From positions 1-21,718 of the forward strand of contig JAWXUT010000017.1 of assembly GCA_044426075.1 (NCBI GenBank): a stretch of DNA of 21,718 nt, read 5' to 3'. The notes under the pieces are model-generated. The model worked only from the letters and a program-made list of their open reading frames with translations, had not been told where the DNA came from and did no database searches. The DNA comes from JAWXUT01 sp044426075 (GTDB lineage: Bacteria; Bacillota; Clostridia; Christensenellales; DTU072). The position numbers and the translations under genes are program-made. How positions within the stretch are numbered: the stretch's first letter is position 1; every line of letters begins with the position of its first letter. This document shows, piece after piece, positions 1 through 9,562 of the stretch.

Positions 1-1
1 T

Positions 2-439
2 TGCGCTACTGCACAATCTGGAGTAGCTTTTGCCGATGATGACAACAAAGTTTATGTGACTTTTTGCATTGATGAGGATACAATTTATGAAAAAGTTGAA
101 GTGGTTGACGGCTATTATTCTGTGCCAGAAAATGACCCTACTCTTGAGGGATACACATTTTGCGGTTGGTCAGACGGCTTTACATTTTTAGATGATGATA
201 AATCATATTACACATCCAGTGACAGTTTAGTTATATCTGCCACTTGGCAAGAAGACACAGATGAAATTAGCTATGATTCACTCACCGCAGACTGGTTTTT
301 GCCAGTTGCTATTACGGTTGGCGTTATAATGCTAAGCATTTTTGCGTTTTTCTATTATTGGTGTGTGGTTCGCGACACCAAATTAACCAACATAATTCCC
401 ACAATTAAGGCAAGTATCGCCGAAAAAAGAAAAAAATAA
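2..439 (+). CDS. Secreted membrane-anchored InlB B-repeat protein, 5' end outside window
   Basis: The reading frame is open from base 2, so the start lies upstream of the window; a GTG at 56 is in frame but is probably not the start. The first visible residues end in a signal-peptidase-like site (GVAFA before DDD), which suggests that only the beginning of the signal peptide is missing. A single Listeria-Bacteroides type (InlB B-repeat / Flg_new) module follows, with the pattern VVDGYYSVP, then GYTFCGW, then ISATW. Near the C-terminus comes one membrane helix (about 20 residues starting at FLPVAITVG) and a short basic cytoplasmic tail ending in EKRKK. It is probably displayed outside the membrane. 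No LPXTG motif is present. The B-repeat cue VVDGYY recurs in the large surface protein at 3063-7103, hinting at a shared class of envelope protein. Ligand and function are unknown. Confidence 0.7.
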   Translation, partial: CATAQSGVAFADDDNKVYVTFCIDEDTIYEKVEVVDGYYSVPENDPTLEGYTFCGWSDGFTFLDDDKSYYTSSDSLVISATWQEDTDEISYDSLTADWFLPVAITVGVIMLSIFAFFYYWCVVRDTKLTNIIPTIKASIAEKRKK

Positions 440-531
440 GGACTGTTTCGTATTGAATTCCTCTTTATATTTCAGTACAATATATGTGGCATAATTTTTA
501 CTAATTATTTTCTAAATCTATATAAATTAAC

Positions 532-560
532 TTGACAGTTAAATGTGTTAGGTATATAAT
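532..560 (+). promoter_or_regulatory. Sigma-A promoter for the MMPL/GLUG operon
   Basis: A consensus -35 TTGACA (532-537) and a consensus -10 TATAAT (555-560) are separated by exactly 17 bp. They lie in an AT-rich 195-bp gap after the previous gene. Transcription would start near 567, leaving a leader of about 68 nt before the ATG at 635. No terminator hairpin for the upstream gene was seen in this gap. Confidence 0.8.
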
Positions 561-634
561 CTAATTAAGTAGTTGATGTGCCACGATATTCGTATGTAAA
601 AAATGATGTTGTCGGCGCGTTAGGAGGGATGTAA

Positions 635-3070
635 ATGTCTACATTAAAGCAAAAAAAGAATAATTTTTTTGAGACAATAGCTAAGTTTATTGTTGAAAAG
701 CGTAAATTATTTTATTTAATCTTTTTTATTGCTGTAGTTATAAGTGCAATATCAATACCTAATGTAGTAATTGAGTATGATATTCCTACATATTTGCCAG
801 ATGATTGTGATACAAAGATATCTGTTACAATAATGGAAGAGGAATTTTACACTTATGGCACCGCAACGGTAATGGTAAGTAACATTACATATCAAGATGC
901 AGTTGACTTGCACGAAGAGTTGTTAGAATCCGAGTTGTATGGCGTTAAGAGCATATTGTTTGAAGATTCTGACGATTATTACGCTCAATCTTGTGCAAAA
1001 TTTGTTTTCACGTTTGAGGGCGAAGATAGTACAGATGAGTCATTGGCATCAATAACCGCTATTACGGACGCGCTATCAGAATATGACGTCAGCGTGCAAG
1101 CGGCATATAATATGGATGAATATGCAGCCACACTTATGGCAGATATCTCAGAAATAATGATATATGTTATTATAGTTATAGGAATCATATTAGTATTATC
1201 AAGTAAGAGTTATATGGAAATTCCTATATTTGCAATAGTATTTTTGGTTGCGGCAGTTTTGAATGTGGGCACAAACGTATGGTTTGACAGCATATCATTT
1301 GTTTCATACACAGTTGGCACAATATTGCAACTTGCGCTAGCAATTGACTATGCAATTATATTATCGCATAGGTTTATAGAAGAAAAGAAGCACAGTTTAA
1401 GTACAGAATCAGCTGTTATTGCAGCATTGAGCAAGGCAATTCCAGAAATTATGGCAAGTAGTTTGACCACAATTGCAGGACTTGTTGCAATGATGTTTAT
1501 GCAATTACAATTGGGCTTAGATTTGGGTATGGTTTTAACAAAGGGAATTTTATTCTCATTGCTATCAGTATTTGTATTGATGCCAGGATTACTCGTTTTG
1601 TGTGACAAGCCACTTGCAAAAACAGAGCACCGCAATTTTGTTCCTTCATTTAGGAAACCAGCAGTTTTGATATTAAAAATGCGCAAAATAATGCCAATAT
1701 TATTTATATTATTGATAGCAGCAGCTTTATTTATGCAAACAAATGTAGAATATGCTTTTGACCAAGGCAGTATTGATACAGATAATCCACTTGAGTCTGA
1801 CTTAGAAGAAGCAGAAATTGCAGAAGTTTTCGGCATAATAAACACTATGGCGATATTGGTTCCCGCTGGTGATTATGACACAGAGCGTGCGGTTATAGAA
1901 TATATGCTGTCTATGGAAGAAGTTACTTCAGCGCAAGGTTTATCGTACACTGAGATAACAGAAGGCGTATATATCACAGATGATTTAACAATAAAAGAGT
2001 TTGCAGATGCGTTGGGTGTTGATAGGGATTTGATACAATTATTGTACTATGCTTATGCGTTATCAACAGAAGATATCAGCGTAATTAACACCGATGTGTA
2101 CACAGTAAACTTTTTAGATATGGTTGATTTTATGTACGAGCATGTACAAAAAGAGACGATATCATTAGATGATGAAACATATGAATTCTTTATGGATCTA
2201 TATGCAGAACTTGAGGACGGAAGGCTACAAACACAAGGTGAAAACTGGTCAAGGCTAGTATTCAACATCAATTTGCCAATTGAGGGTGAAGAAACATATG
2301 CGTTTATAGAAACAGTAAAAGAAGGTTTAACAGAGTTTTATGATGAGGCTTATCTAGTAGGGGAGTCAACAAGTAGTTATGATTTATATTCTTCATTCAC
2401 ATCCGACAACTTGTTGATAACTATAATTACAATACTATTTGTATTAGTAATATTGCTATTCACATTCAAGTCAATAGGTGCACCAGCACTTCTTATCCTT
2501 ATTATACAGGGAAGCATATTTATAAACTTTGCTATTCCAATAGCCCAAGGCAACAACATTTATTTCTTTAGTTATCTGGTTGTTTCGGCTATACAAATGG
2601 GAGCCACAATTGACTATGCTATTGTTATAACAACAAGGTATCAAGAACTTAAAAAGACGATGCGTAGGGTTGATGCAGCAGTTGAAGCAATTACACAATG
2701 TTTCCCAACTGTTATGACATCAGCAAGTATTATGACAATTTGCGGATTGCTTATTGGATTTATAGTTTCCGACCCAATAGTAGCATCAATTGGTATGGCT
2801 TTAGGTAGGGGAACAATAATATCTCTATTATCCGTACTAATCATATTGCCACAAGCGTTGGTGCTAACAAGCGGAATTATCGACAAGACAAAGTTCGATA
2901 CAGATATAATGAAGCAATTGGGATTAGATATCCCCAAAATGTTCAAAAACAGCAGAGTGCAAATTACATTTGACGCATCAAACAAAAACAACACAAATAC
3001 AGAAATAGAAGATGGTTTAGTATCATCAACAGAAAAAGACACTACAGTGGAGGTAGCTGACAATGACTAA
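635..3070 (+). CDS. MMPL/RND-superfamily exporter
   Basis: An 811-residue integral membrane protein with the duplicated layout of RND/MMPL transporters. Helix 1 is at about 27-48, followed by an extracytoplasmic loop (49-170) and helices 2-6 (170-323). Helix 7 is at about 352-367, a second large loop spans 370-590, and helices 8-12 lie at 592-748. Both halves carry the family's Asp-Tyr-Ala motif in the proton-relay helix (IDYA, Asp238 and Asp660). The tail is hydrophilic. MMPL proteins use the proton gradient to move lipids, lipid-linked polymers or other amphiphiles to the cell surface; the substrate here cannot be read from sequence. The start is supported by GGAGGG at 623-628, 6 nt before ATG. 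The last 8 bp overlap the next gene, so the pair is likely translationally coupled. Confidence 0.85.
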   Translation: MSTLKQKKNNFFETIAKFIVEKRKLFYLIFFIAVVISAISIPNVVIEYDIPTYLPDDCDTKISVTIMEEEFYTYGTATVMVSNITYQDAVDLHEELLESELYGVKSILFEDSDDYYAQSCAKFVFTFEGEDSTDESLASITAITDALSEYDVSVQAAYNMDEYAATLMADISEIMIYVIIVIGIILVLSSKSYMEIPIFAIVFLVAAVLNVGTNVWFDSISFVSYTVGTILQLALAIDYAIILSHRFIEEKKHSLSTESAVIAALSKAIPEIMASSLTTIAGLVAMMFMQLQLGLDLGMVLTKGILFSLLSVFVLMPGLLVLCDKPLAKTEHRNFVPSFRKPAVLILKMRKIMPILFILLIAAALFMQTNVEYAFDQGSIDTDNPLESDLEEAEIAEVFGIINTMAILVPAGDYDTERAVIEYMLSMEEVTSAQGLSYTEITEGVYITDDLTIKEFADALGVDRDLIQLLYYAYALSTEDISVINTDVYTVNFLDMVDFMYEHVQKETISLDDETYEFFMDLYAELEDGRLQTQGENWSRLVFNINLPIEGEETYAFIETVKEGLTEFYDEAYLVGESTSSYDLYSSFTSDNLLITIITILFVLVILLFTFKSIGAPALLILIIQGSIFINFAIPIAQGNNIYFFSYLVVSAIQMGATIDYAIVITTRYQELKKTMRRVDAAVEAITQCFPTVMTSASIMTICGLLIGFIVSDPIVASIGMALGRGTIISLLSVLIILPQALVLTSGIIDKTKFDTDIMKQLGLDIPKMFKNSRVQITFDASNKNNTNTEIEDGLVSSTEKDTTVEVADND

Positions 3071-6000
3071 TAGAAGTAGCAAGAATGTGACAAAGTTCAC
3101 GGGGATAATGATACTTATTACATTGATTTTATTGTGCGTAGTAGGTTTAAGCGTAAGCACACTAACCGCATATGCAGAAGATGAAGTGGTTAGCATTAGT
3201 AATGAATATACAATTGAGTTTACATATGCAGATGAAAGTACAGATTTATTTACAATGGCAACAGATGATAGCATAGTTTACACATATACTATTATAAGTG
3301 GTGGCGGTAGTTTCTATATTACTGATGGTGAAAGCAATTGGGATAACAGTGGCGAAAACTACACTGTTGACGCGGGCACATATATTGTAACTTTTGCACC
3401 AAATGAACAAAGTGATGTTGTTACAACAACCGCAGTAAATTACTATATGATAGGCGAATATAATGATTTTGAAATGAATGAAGAAAGCATTATGGCAACC
3501 GAAAATGGCATTGATTACACATTAACATCATATAGCGAAGATTCAATTACAGTATACTTTAAGCGTTCAGCTGACGCAAGCGGTGCTGTATCAAGTACAG
3601 AATCATATAAACTTCCAAATGGAACAACAGAAATCACATATACACCTTCAACTGGCTTGGTGACAATGGCGCAGGATAAAGAGTATGCGATTGAGTTTAC
3701 ATATGTAGATAAAAGTACAGATTCATTTACAATGACAACAGATGATAACATAGTTTACACATACACTATTGTAAGTGGCGGCGGAGAGTTTAGTATTAAG
3801 GACACCGACACAGCAGAAACTTTTGATGACGATGGCGAAAACTTTACTGTTGGTGCGGGTACATATATTGTAACATTTACGCCTAATGCAGAAAGCGACA
3901 CTGTAGTAATAACTGAAGTAAACTATTATGTGGTAGGCTTATTGAGTGAAAATGTGCAAATGGCAACAACTGATGGCTTAACATATGCCTACACAGTTAG
4001 CACAGAAGGCGGAAGCTATTATATCACTAACGACGTCACAGATACTTGGGATAACGAGGATGAAAACTACACAATTGGCGCTGGTTCACATACAATATAC
4101 TTTACTTTAAATGGTGACGGAACAGCAGAAGTTGAGTCACTAGAAACAAAGTACTATATGGTTGGCGAATACAATATGCTTAAAATGGATGCAGATAGCA
4201 TCTTAACAACAGAAAACGGAGTTGCTTATACATATTATTACACTGGCGCAGAAATTACAGTATATTTTGCGGGTTCTGCTGATGCAAGTTCTGTTACATC
4301 AATTACAAACTCATATGTAATTGAGGCGGGTACAACAGCAATCACATATATGCCAAGCACGGGTGAAGTTGTGCAAACAGTTACACAATATTACCTAGCA
4401 ACTGCAGAAGAAACTTTTATTGCTACAGATGACAATAGGTTAGTTACAGTTGACGGCGTAAATTACACTATTGAATACACAACAATCAAAACAGCTAACT
4501 TTTATATCGTTGATTTAGATAACAATGTTTGGGATAACAGCGGCGAATATTACGTTGTTGAGTCTGGCACAAGCCTAGTTACATTTGTTCCAACAGCAGA
4601 AGAAGCTGAATTGGTTACAGTTGAATATCTATATGACCTTGACGATGAAATCAAATACACAACAATAAAAATCACTTCAGCAGAAGAGTTTGTAGCATTT
4701 GCAGCAGAGTGCCAAAATGATTCTTATTCTGAAAACTTGATTGTATATTTGACAACAGATATCGATCTAACAGATTATACTGGCTATCAAATTCCAATTT
4801 TCTGCGGATACTTTGACGGCACATATCACACAATTTCGGGTATCACAATTGAGAGTGAAGGTACCGATATGGCGCTATTCCGTTACTTGACAGTAGATGC
4901 AACTATTATGCGTTTGACAGTTGAAGTTGACGTACAACCAGAAGGCGCAAAAGAAAGCGTTGGCGGACTTGTAGGAAACAACAGCGGACTTGTTGAAGAC
5001 TGTGAAGTGTATGGCTATGTTGCAGCAACTTCAGCAGTAGGTGGCGTTGTTGGCACAAATGAAGAAGGCGGAATTGTTAGCAACTGTGTAAACTATGCAG
5101 TGGTAGACGGACTATATCAAGTAGGCGGCATAGTGGGTCAAAACAGCGGTTCAATTATAAACTGCGTAAACTATGGTAGCATTAATAATGAAGATAAAGA
5201 CTTAAATTCAATTGTAATATACAACGGTGGTATTGTTGGATACAATGTGGGCTATGTATATGGCTCTGAAAATAAAGGCATTGTAGGCAATGAAAAAATC
5301 GGTTCATATTGCGGTGGTGTTGCTGGTGCAAACTTTGGCACAGTAGCTTATAGCGGAAACAGTGGCACTGTTTATGGCGAAACATATGTTGGTGGCGTTA
5401 TCGGAAATCACGGCACAATTTCAGCCGATGTAAACGCAGAGTTAATTGCAGCATTTACAGAAACATTAGAAAATATGTTTGGTGTTTCAGCGGATGAAGT
5501 TCCAGAACTTGATGCTGAACCCGTTGCAGATACAGTTGCAAGCTACTTATATAACACTGGCATTGTAACTGGCACTTCACAAGTGGGCGGAATTGCAGGT
5601 GCAATTTTTGGAGACGGTACAACTTATTCGCTTTCAAGTAGCTATAATGCAGGTACAGTAACTGGCACTTCAACCGATATCGGTGGTATAGTTGGTAGAC
5701 TTGCTGGCACAGTTTCAGAGGCTGTTAATGTTGGCAATGTGTACGGCGGTGCATCTGTTAACGTAGGTGGAATTGTGGGTAATACTTCAAGTGGCACAAT
5801 ACAATATTCAGCTAGCTTTGGCGTTATTACTGGCGCAGGTTTTGTGGGCGGAATAGCGGGTTACGGCTATGATGTTGCAAACTGCTATTCATATAGTATG
5901 ATTATGGCGACTGGTGAGAACCTAGGTTCAATAGCGGGTTACATTGCGGGCACAGCTACATATAACTACTTTGTTCCAACTAATGACGGCAACTATGGCG

Positions 6001-7103
6001 GAATAGACGGCATCAATTATAGCGGAAAAGCAGAATCAATTACTATTGATGAGCTTCAATCACAATATACCTTAAATGAAGCTTTGGTTGGCTTCAGTGC
6101 AGATTATTGGATAGTTTCAGAAGAAAAGGTCAGTTATCCACAACTTGCAAGCTTCTTTGCTACAAGCGAGTATGAAGCAGTTGATGCATTGTTCCAAGAG
6201 GTTATGGCACTATATGGTGGCGATTCATTCTCAGTTGAATTTATGGCAAACGGCGAGTTGGTTGAGCGTATTTGGGTTGCGTACAACGGCACCTTGACTC
6301 TTGCAGAAATGCCAGAAATACCAGTTGTTGACGGCTACTATGGTAGTTGGAATATGACAGAAATTAGCAATCTAACCGATAATTTAATAGTTGAAGCAGA
6401 ATATGTAAAGGCACTAACCACTATATCATCGGGCGGCACAAATGCTGTTGTATTGGCAGAAGGCGTGTTCCACCCAGACACACAAGTAGTACTAACAGCC
6501 CTAACAATTGCATTGCCAAGCGAGCTAGCTGACAATTACACAACTTATGGTGCATACAAAATTGAATTAACATTATATGGTGAAGTTCTTAGCCTAGAAG
6601 GTGTTACATTTAAGCTTTATGTAGGCAATGTAACTGATACAGTAATTGCTTCAAATGCATCTGCAAGTGTTATAGATACAACAGAAAACGGCAACTACAT
6701 TGTGTTTACTTTGTCTGACACTGATACAATTATATTGATGCAAGAAATACCGGTTAATGTGTTGCTTGAAAATATATGGTATATTGTTGGCGGATTTGTT
6801 GCTATGGCAATCATCATAGTACTTATTATCATTATACTAAGGAAGAGGAAACAATTAGACCGCGCAGAAGCCATTAAAAATAATGAAGTAGAAGCGGAAC
6901 CAGTTGAAGAAATTGCGGTTGAAACAAGCATACCACAAGATGCAACCGATAGCGAGGTTACACCTAATATCATAATTCCTACAGAACCAGCAATGCCAAC
7001 TGGATTGGATAGAATTATGGGAGAAAGGCAATCTCACCCCGAAGTAGAGCACACTGAAGAAGAAAATTCTACAACTGAAAGTGAAAATAAAGAAAGTAAA
7101 TAA
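3063..7103 (+). CDS. Large GLUG-repeat surface protein with signal peptide and C-terminal anchor
   Basis: A 1346-residue extracellular protein. A signal peptide (hydrophobic about 12-34) has a likely cleavage site after AYA at 36-38. Residues ~47-520 hold six divergent modules of 75-80 residues, each with an aromatic strand (often YYMVGEY-like), a Met/Asp segment, an ENG-Y-like turn, and a closing strand of the type GTxxITFTPS. Residues ~625-970 contain about eleven GLUG motifs (VGGLVG, VGGIVG, IGGIVG and similar), expected to build a beta-solenoid. Residues ~1056-1115 resemble one InlB B-repeat (VVDGYYGSW). A membrane helix at ~1237-1262 precedes a basic stop and an acidic ~80-residue cytoplasmic tail. 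GGAGG lies 10 nt before ATG, inside the transporter gene. Adhesion or polymer binding is plausible but inferred; no catalytic motif was recognised. Confidence 0.8.
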   Translation: MTNRSSKNVTKFTGIMILITLILLCVVGLSVSTLTAYAEDEVVSISNEYTIEFTYADESTDLFTMATDDSIVYTYTIISGGGSFYITDGESNWDNSGENYTVDAGTYIVTFAPNEQSDVVTTTAVNYYMIGEYNDFEMNEESIMATENGIDYTLTSYSEDSITVYFKRSADASGAVSSTESYKLPNGTTEITYTPSTGLVTMAQDKEYAIEFTYVDKSTDSFTMTTDDNIVYTYTIVSGGGEFSIKDTDTAETFDDDGENFTVGAGTYIVTFTPNAESDTVVITEVNYYVVGLLSENVQMATTDGLTYAYTVSTEGGSYYITNDVTDTWDNEDENYTIGAGSHTIYFTLNGDGTAEVESLETKYYMVGEYNMLKMDADSILTTENGVAYTYYYTGAEITVYFAGSADASSVTSITNSYVIEAGTTAITYMPSTGEVVQTVTQYYLATAEETFIATDDNRLVTVDGVNYTIEYTTIKTANFYIVDLDNNVWDNSGEYYVVESGTSLVTFVPTAEEAELVTVEYLYDLDDEIKYTTIKITSAEEFVAFAAECQNDSYSENLIVYLTTDIDLTDYTGYQIPIFCGYFDGTYHTISGITIESEGTDMALFRYLTVDATIMRLTVEVDVQPEGAKESVGGLVGNNSGLVEDCEVYGYVAATSAVGGVVGTNEEGGIVSNCVNYAVVDGLYQVGGIVGQNSGSIINCVNYGSINNEDKDLNSIVIYNGGIVGYNVGYVYGSENKGIVGNEKIGSYCGGVAGANFGTVAYSGNSGTVYGETYVGGVIGNHGTISADVNAELIAAFTETLENMFGVSADEVPELDAEPVADTVASYLYNTGIVTGTSQVGGIAGAIFGDGTTYSLSSSYNAGTVTGTSTDIGGIVGRLAGTVSEAVNVGNVYGGASVNVGGIVGNTSSGTIQYSASFGVITGAGFVGGIAGYGYDVANCYSYSMIMATGENLGSIAGYIAGTATYNYFVPTNDGNYGGIDGINYSGKAESITIDELQSQYTLNEALVGFSADYWIVSEEKVSYPQLASFFATSEYEAVDALFQEVMALYGGDSFSVEFMANGELVERIWVAYNGTLTLAEMPEIPVVDGYYGSWNMTEISNLTDNLIVEAEYVKALTTISSGGTNAVVLAEGVFHPDTQVVLTALTIALPSELADNYTTYGAYKIELTLYGEVLSLEGVTFKLYVGNVTDTVIASNASASVIDTTENGNYIVFTLSDTDTIILMQEIPVNVLLENIWYIVGGFVAMAIIIVLIIIILRKRKQLDRAEAIKNNEVEAEPVEEIAVETSIPQDATDSEVTPNIIIPTEPAMPTGLDRIMGERQSHPEVEHTEEENSTTESENKESK
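3204..3420 (+). repeat. DNA-level repeat inside the surface-protein gene, copy 1
   Basis: This stretch matches 3681-3903 closely at the nucleotide level: its first ~100 bp agree except for scattered single substitutions, and copy 2 carries a 6-bp insertion. The two copies are 477 bp apart. The remaining modules of the same protein are similar only as protein, so this is the most recent duplication in the array. Confidence 0.75.
3681..3903 (+). repeat. DNA-level repeat inside the surface-protein gene, copy 2
   Basis: Second copy of the element at 3204-3420. The frame is kept, and the 6-bp difference adds two residues, so the expansion is neutral for translation. Confidence 0.75.
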
Positions 7104-7170
7104 AATCGCTATTTATTGTATCTGTAGATACAAAATATAACAATATTTAATAAAAATCATTAAACAAAAA

Positions 7171-7194
7171 ACAGTCCAAAAGGGCTGTTTTTTT
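7171..7194 (+). terminator. Rho-independent terminator after the GLUG gene
   Basis: A 7-bp stem ACAGTCC / GGGCTGT with one G-T pair and an AAAA loop is followed by a run of six or more T. It lies 68 bp after the stop codon at 7103. Confidence 0.85.
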
Positions 7195-7214
7195 ATTAAA
7201 TTTAAAATTGGGTA

Positions 7215-7243
7215 TTGCAATGTGAAAATATATGTAGTATAAT
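7215..7243 (+). promoter_or_regulatory. Likely sigma-A promoter for the clp-hpf operon
   Basis: TTGCAA (7215-7220), a 17-bp spacer and a perfect TATAAT (7238-7243) sit between the preceding terminator and the Clp gene. The leader would be about 90 nt. The -35 is imperfect, which fits a regulated promoter. Confidence 0.6.
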
Positions 7244-7256
7244 AAGCACAATAAAG

Positions 7257-7274
7257 TTAGTTAATGCTAACTAA
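7257..7274. promoter_or_regulatory. Dyad symmetry just downstream of the clp promoter, possible operator
   Basis: The perfect 7-bp inverted repeat TTAGTTA / TAACTAA with a 4-bp centre starts 14 bp after the -10 hexamer, where a bound repressor would block transcription. It does not match the CtsR heptad or CIRCE sequences that normally control clp genes. No regulator gene is nearby. The role is inferred from position only. Confidence 0.35.
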
Positions 7275-7339
7275 GTTTAATTGTAAAATATATAATTAAA
7301 CACGAACCTTGATAATATAATATACCTAAACGAGGTGTT

Positions 7340-9544
7340 ATGGAAGGTTTTTATGGTGATATCGCAGTGGTTGAAACAATGGCACGTGCGCTTGCTTCTG
7401 CAAGAGGTGAATGTGTAAGAACAGATCATATTATTCAATCAATTTTACAGTGCGATAGTTGTACGGCATCAATAATATTAAAAAAGTTGAAAATAAACAG
7501 TGCAAGTTTTGCAATTCAAAATGGTTACAATAATACAATCGGCATATGTGGTAGTGAAGTTGCTGCAAATATAGCAGAAAATATTCTAATATCTGCTGAT
7601 GCAAAAAGCGCATATACTAAAGCAAAAATTCTGGCATATCAATGCGAGAGTGACAGCGTGCAAACACATCATTTGTTGCTTGCTATATCTCAAGATGAGG
7701 GATGTCGTGGCGCGGTTAAATTGGCGGAGCTTGGTGTAACCCACAACGAGTTACTGCCCATTGTATCGAGTATAAATGCTATGAAAATGGCAGATAATAG
7801 TGAGGTGCAAGAAACAACGATTTCCACAACTAAAGAGGAGCAAGACAAGCGCAAAGAAATAGTATTTCCTACAGAATGGGGATATGATTTAACAGCTGAA
7901 GTGGTTAAATTAAATGTGCAAATTTGTGGTAGAGATAAAGAAATAACTCGCATTACAAACATTTTGCATCGCAAAAGTAAAAACAATGTGTTGTTAATAG
8001 GTGAAGCGGGCGTCGGCAAGACAGCAGTAGCAGAAGGAGTCGCGCTAGCTTTATATAAAAATAACGGCAAGCGAATATTCAGTTTAGATGTTGCGGGTCT
8101 TATGGGTGGTGCAAAGTATCGCGGTGATTGTGAAGAACGGCTTAAAAAATTGTTCCTTGCAATTAAAGATAGCGGAGCTATATTGTTTATAGATGAAATC
8201 CACACAATAATGTCAGCGGGCGATAAAGAAGGCGGAATGACAATTGCAAATTTGTTAAAGCCAATGCTTGCTAGAGACGGATTATGTGTAATTGGCGCAA
8301 CAACGCACGACGAATATAGGCGCTATTTAGCAAAAGACTCTGCGTTAACAAGGCGATTTCAGTTAATAACAATTGAGGCGCCCAGTGCAAAAGAGTGTAT
8401 AAATATGATAAGGGGAAGCGTAAAAAGCCTAGAAGAATATCATAAAATATCCATAACAAAAGATGCAGTTACAAGTGCGGTTGAGTTATCTGAACGATTT
8501 ATTAAAGATAGGCAGTTGCCCGACAAGGCGCTAGATATAATTGATGAAGCGTGCGCAATAACAGCAGCAAAGGGCGTCAAACGGCTAACAAAAAGCGATA
8601 TTGTTGCAATTATAGAAGAAAGCACTGGTATTCCACAAAGCACATTAACAGCAGAAACAGCAAAACAGCTACAAAATATAGGTGAAATTTTGTCCACTAG
8701 AATTGTGGGGCAAGATGAAGCGATTGCAGTTGTTTCAAAAGCAGTAAGGCGAACAAGAAGCCATTTGCGGCAAGACAATAAACCCATTAATAGTATGTTG
8801 TTTATTGGTTCTACTGGGGTTGGCAAAACGGCTACGGCAGTTGCATTGGCGGAACTGATTTTTGGCAACAAGAACGCGTTAATAAGGTTAGATATGAGTG
8901 AGTTTATGGAAAAACATAGCATTTCACGCATAATAGGCGCACCTATAGGGTATATTGGATACGAAGACGGCAACACAGTGGCAGATGCAATAACAAGGCA
9001 TCCATACAGTGTATTGCTTTTAGATGAAATAGAAAAAGCGCACAGCGATGTGCTAAATATATTGTTACAAATATTAGATGCGGGCAGATTGACAGATACA
9101 CACAATAGGGTGTGCGATTGCACAAATTTAATAGTTATAATGACATCAAATATCGGCGTTAGTGCAGATAAAACGGTGGGATTTATAAGTAACAGCAAAA
9201 CAACACCACTAGTGGAACTTAAAAGGGTTATGCGCCCAGAGTTAATAAACAGAATAGATGATATAGTGGTGTTTAAAGAGTTATCCCAACAAGCGCAGCA
9301 AACAATTGTTGAGCGCGGGTTAAAAACAGTAGTAATGAGCCTCAAAAAGGCGGGCATTACGCTAACATATAAAGAGGAGGTGACGGACTGGATAGTTGAA
9401 AAGAGCCAATCCAAAGAGGCAAGAGCCTTAAATCGAGTAATAAAAAGCAAAGTCGAGGATACAATTACACGTTTATTACAAGCAGAACCTCGCAAAACGG
9501 TCATAGAATTAAAAGTTGAATATGACCAAATTATATGCAACTAG
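7340..9544 (+). CDS. Clp/Hsp100 AAA+ unfoldase, ClpC/ClpA type without middle domain
   Basis: A 734-residue two-ring ATPase that would unfold proteins, probably for ClpP. The N-domain (about 1-145) holds two Clp_N repeats. Ring 1 has Walker A GEAGVGKT (221-228), a pore loop of KYRGD type and Walker B ending in Asp285-Glu286. Ring 2 has Walker A GSTGVGKT (490-497; the usual Pro is replaced by Ser), the pore loop GYIGYEDG, Walker B Asp562-Glu563 and the Clp C-terminal motif RPELINRID. VGF at 613-615 matches the ClpP-docking loop of ClpC. The coiled-coil middle domain expected between the rings is absent, as in ClpA, so control by MecA/McsB adaptors is doubtful. GAGGTG lies directly before ATG. 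No ctsR, mcsA or mcsB is adjacent. Confidence 0.85.
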   Translation: MEGFYGDIAVVETMARALASARGECVRTDHIIQSILQCDSCTASIILKKLKINSASFAIQNGYNNTIGICGSEVAANIAENILISADAKSAYTKAKILAYQCESDSVQTHHLLLAISQDEGCRGAVKLAELGVTHNELLPIVSSINAMKMADNSEVQETTISTTKEEQDKRKEIVFPTEWGYDLTAEVVKLNVQICGRDKEITRITNILHRKSKNNVLLIGEAGVGKTAVAEGVALALYKNNGKRIFSLDVAGLMGGAKYRGDCEERLKKLFLAIKDSGAILFIDEIHTIMSAGDKEGGMTIANLLKPMLARDGLCVIGATTHDEYRRYLAKDSALTRRFQLITIEAPSAKECINMIRGSVKSLEEYHKISITKDAVTSAVELSERFIKDRQLPDKALDIIDEACAITAAKGVKRLTKSDIVAIIEESTGIPQSTLTAETAKQLQNIGEILSTRIVGQDEAIAVVSKAVRRTRSHLRQDNKPINSMLFIGSTGVGKTATAVALAELIFGNKNALIRLDMSEFMEKHSISRIIGAPIGYIGYEDGNTVADAITRHPYSVLLLDEIEKAHSDVLNILLQILDAGRLTDTHNRVCDCTNLIVIMTSNIGVSADKTVGFISNSKTTPLVELKRVMRPELINRIDDIVVFKELSQQAQQTIVERGLKTVVMSLKKAGITLTYKEEVTDWIVEKSQSKEARALNRVIKSKVEDTITRLLQAEPRKTVIELKVEYDQIICN

Positions 9545-9562
9545 CAAACCAAGGAGGCAAAT

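Noticed and set aside
56..439. GTG at 56 as a true gene start
   Set aside because: The frame is open to base 2 and the residues before 56 end in a signal-peptidase-like AFA site, so the real start is upstream of the window.
8440..9540. 366-codon open frame on the minus strand opposite the Clp gene
   Set aside because: It mirrors the AAA+ gene exactly, has low-complexity Ser/Ile/Asn-rich sequence with no motif, and the plus-strand frame has all catalytic motifs.
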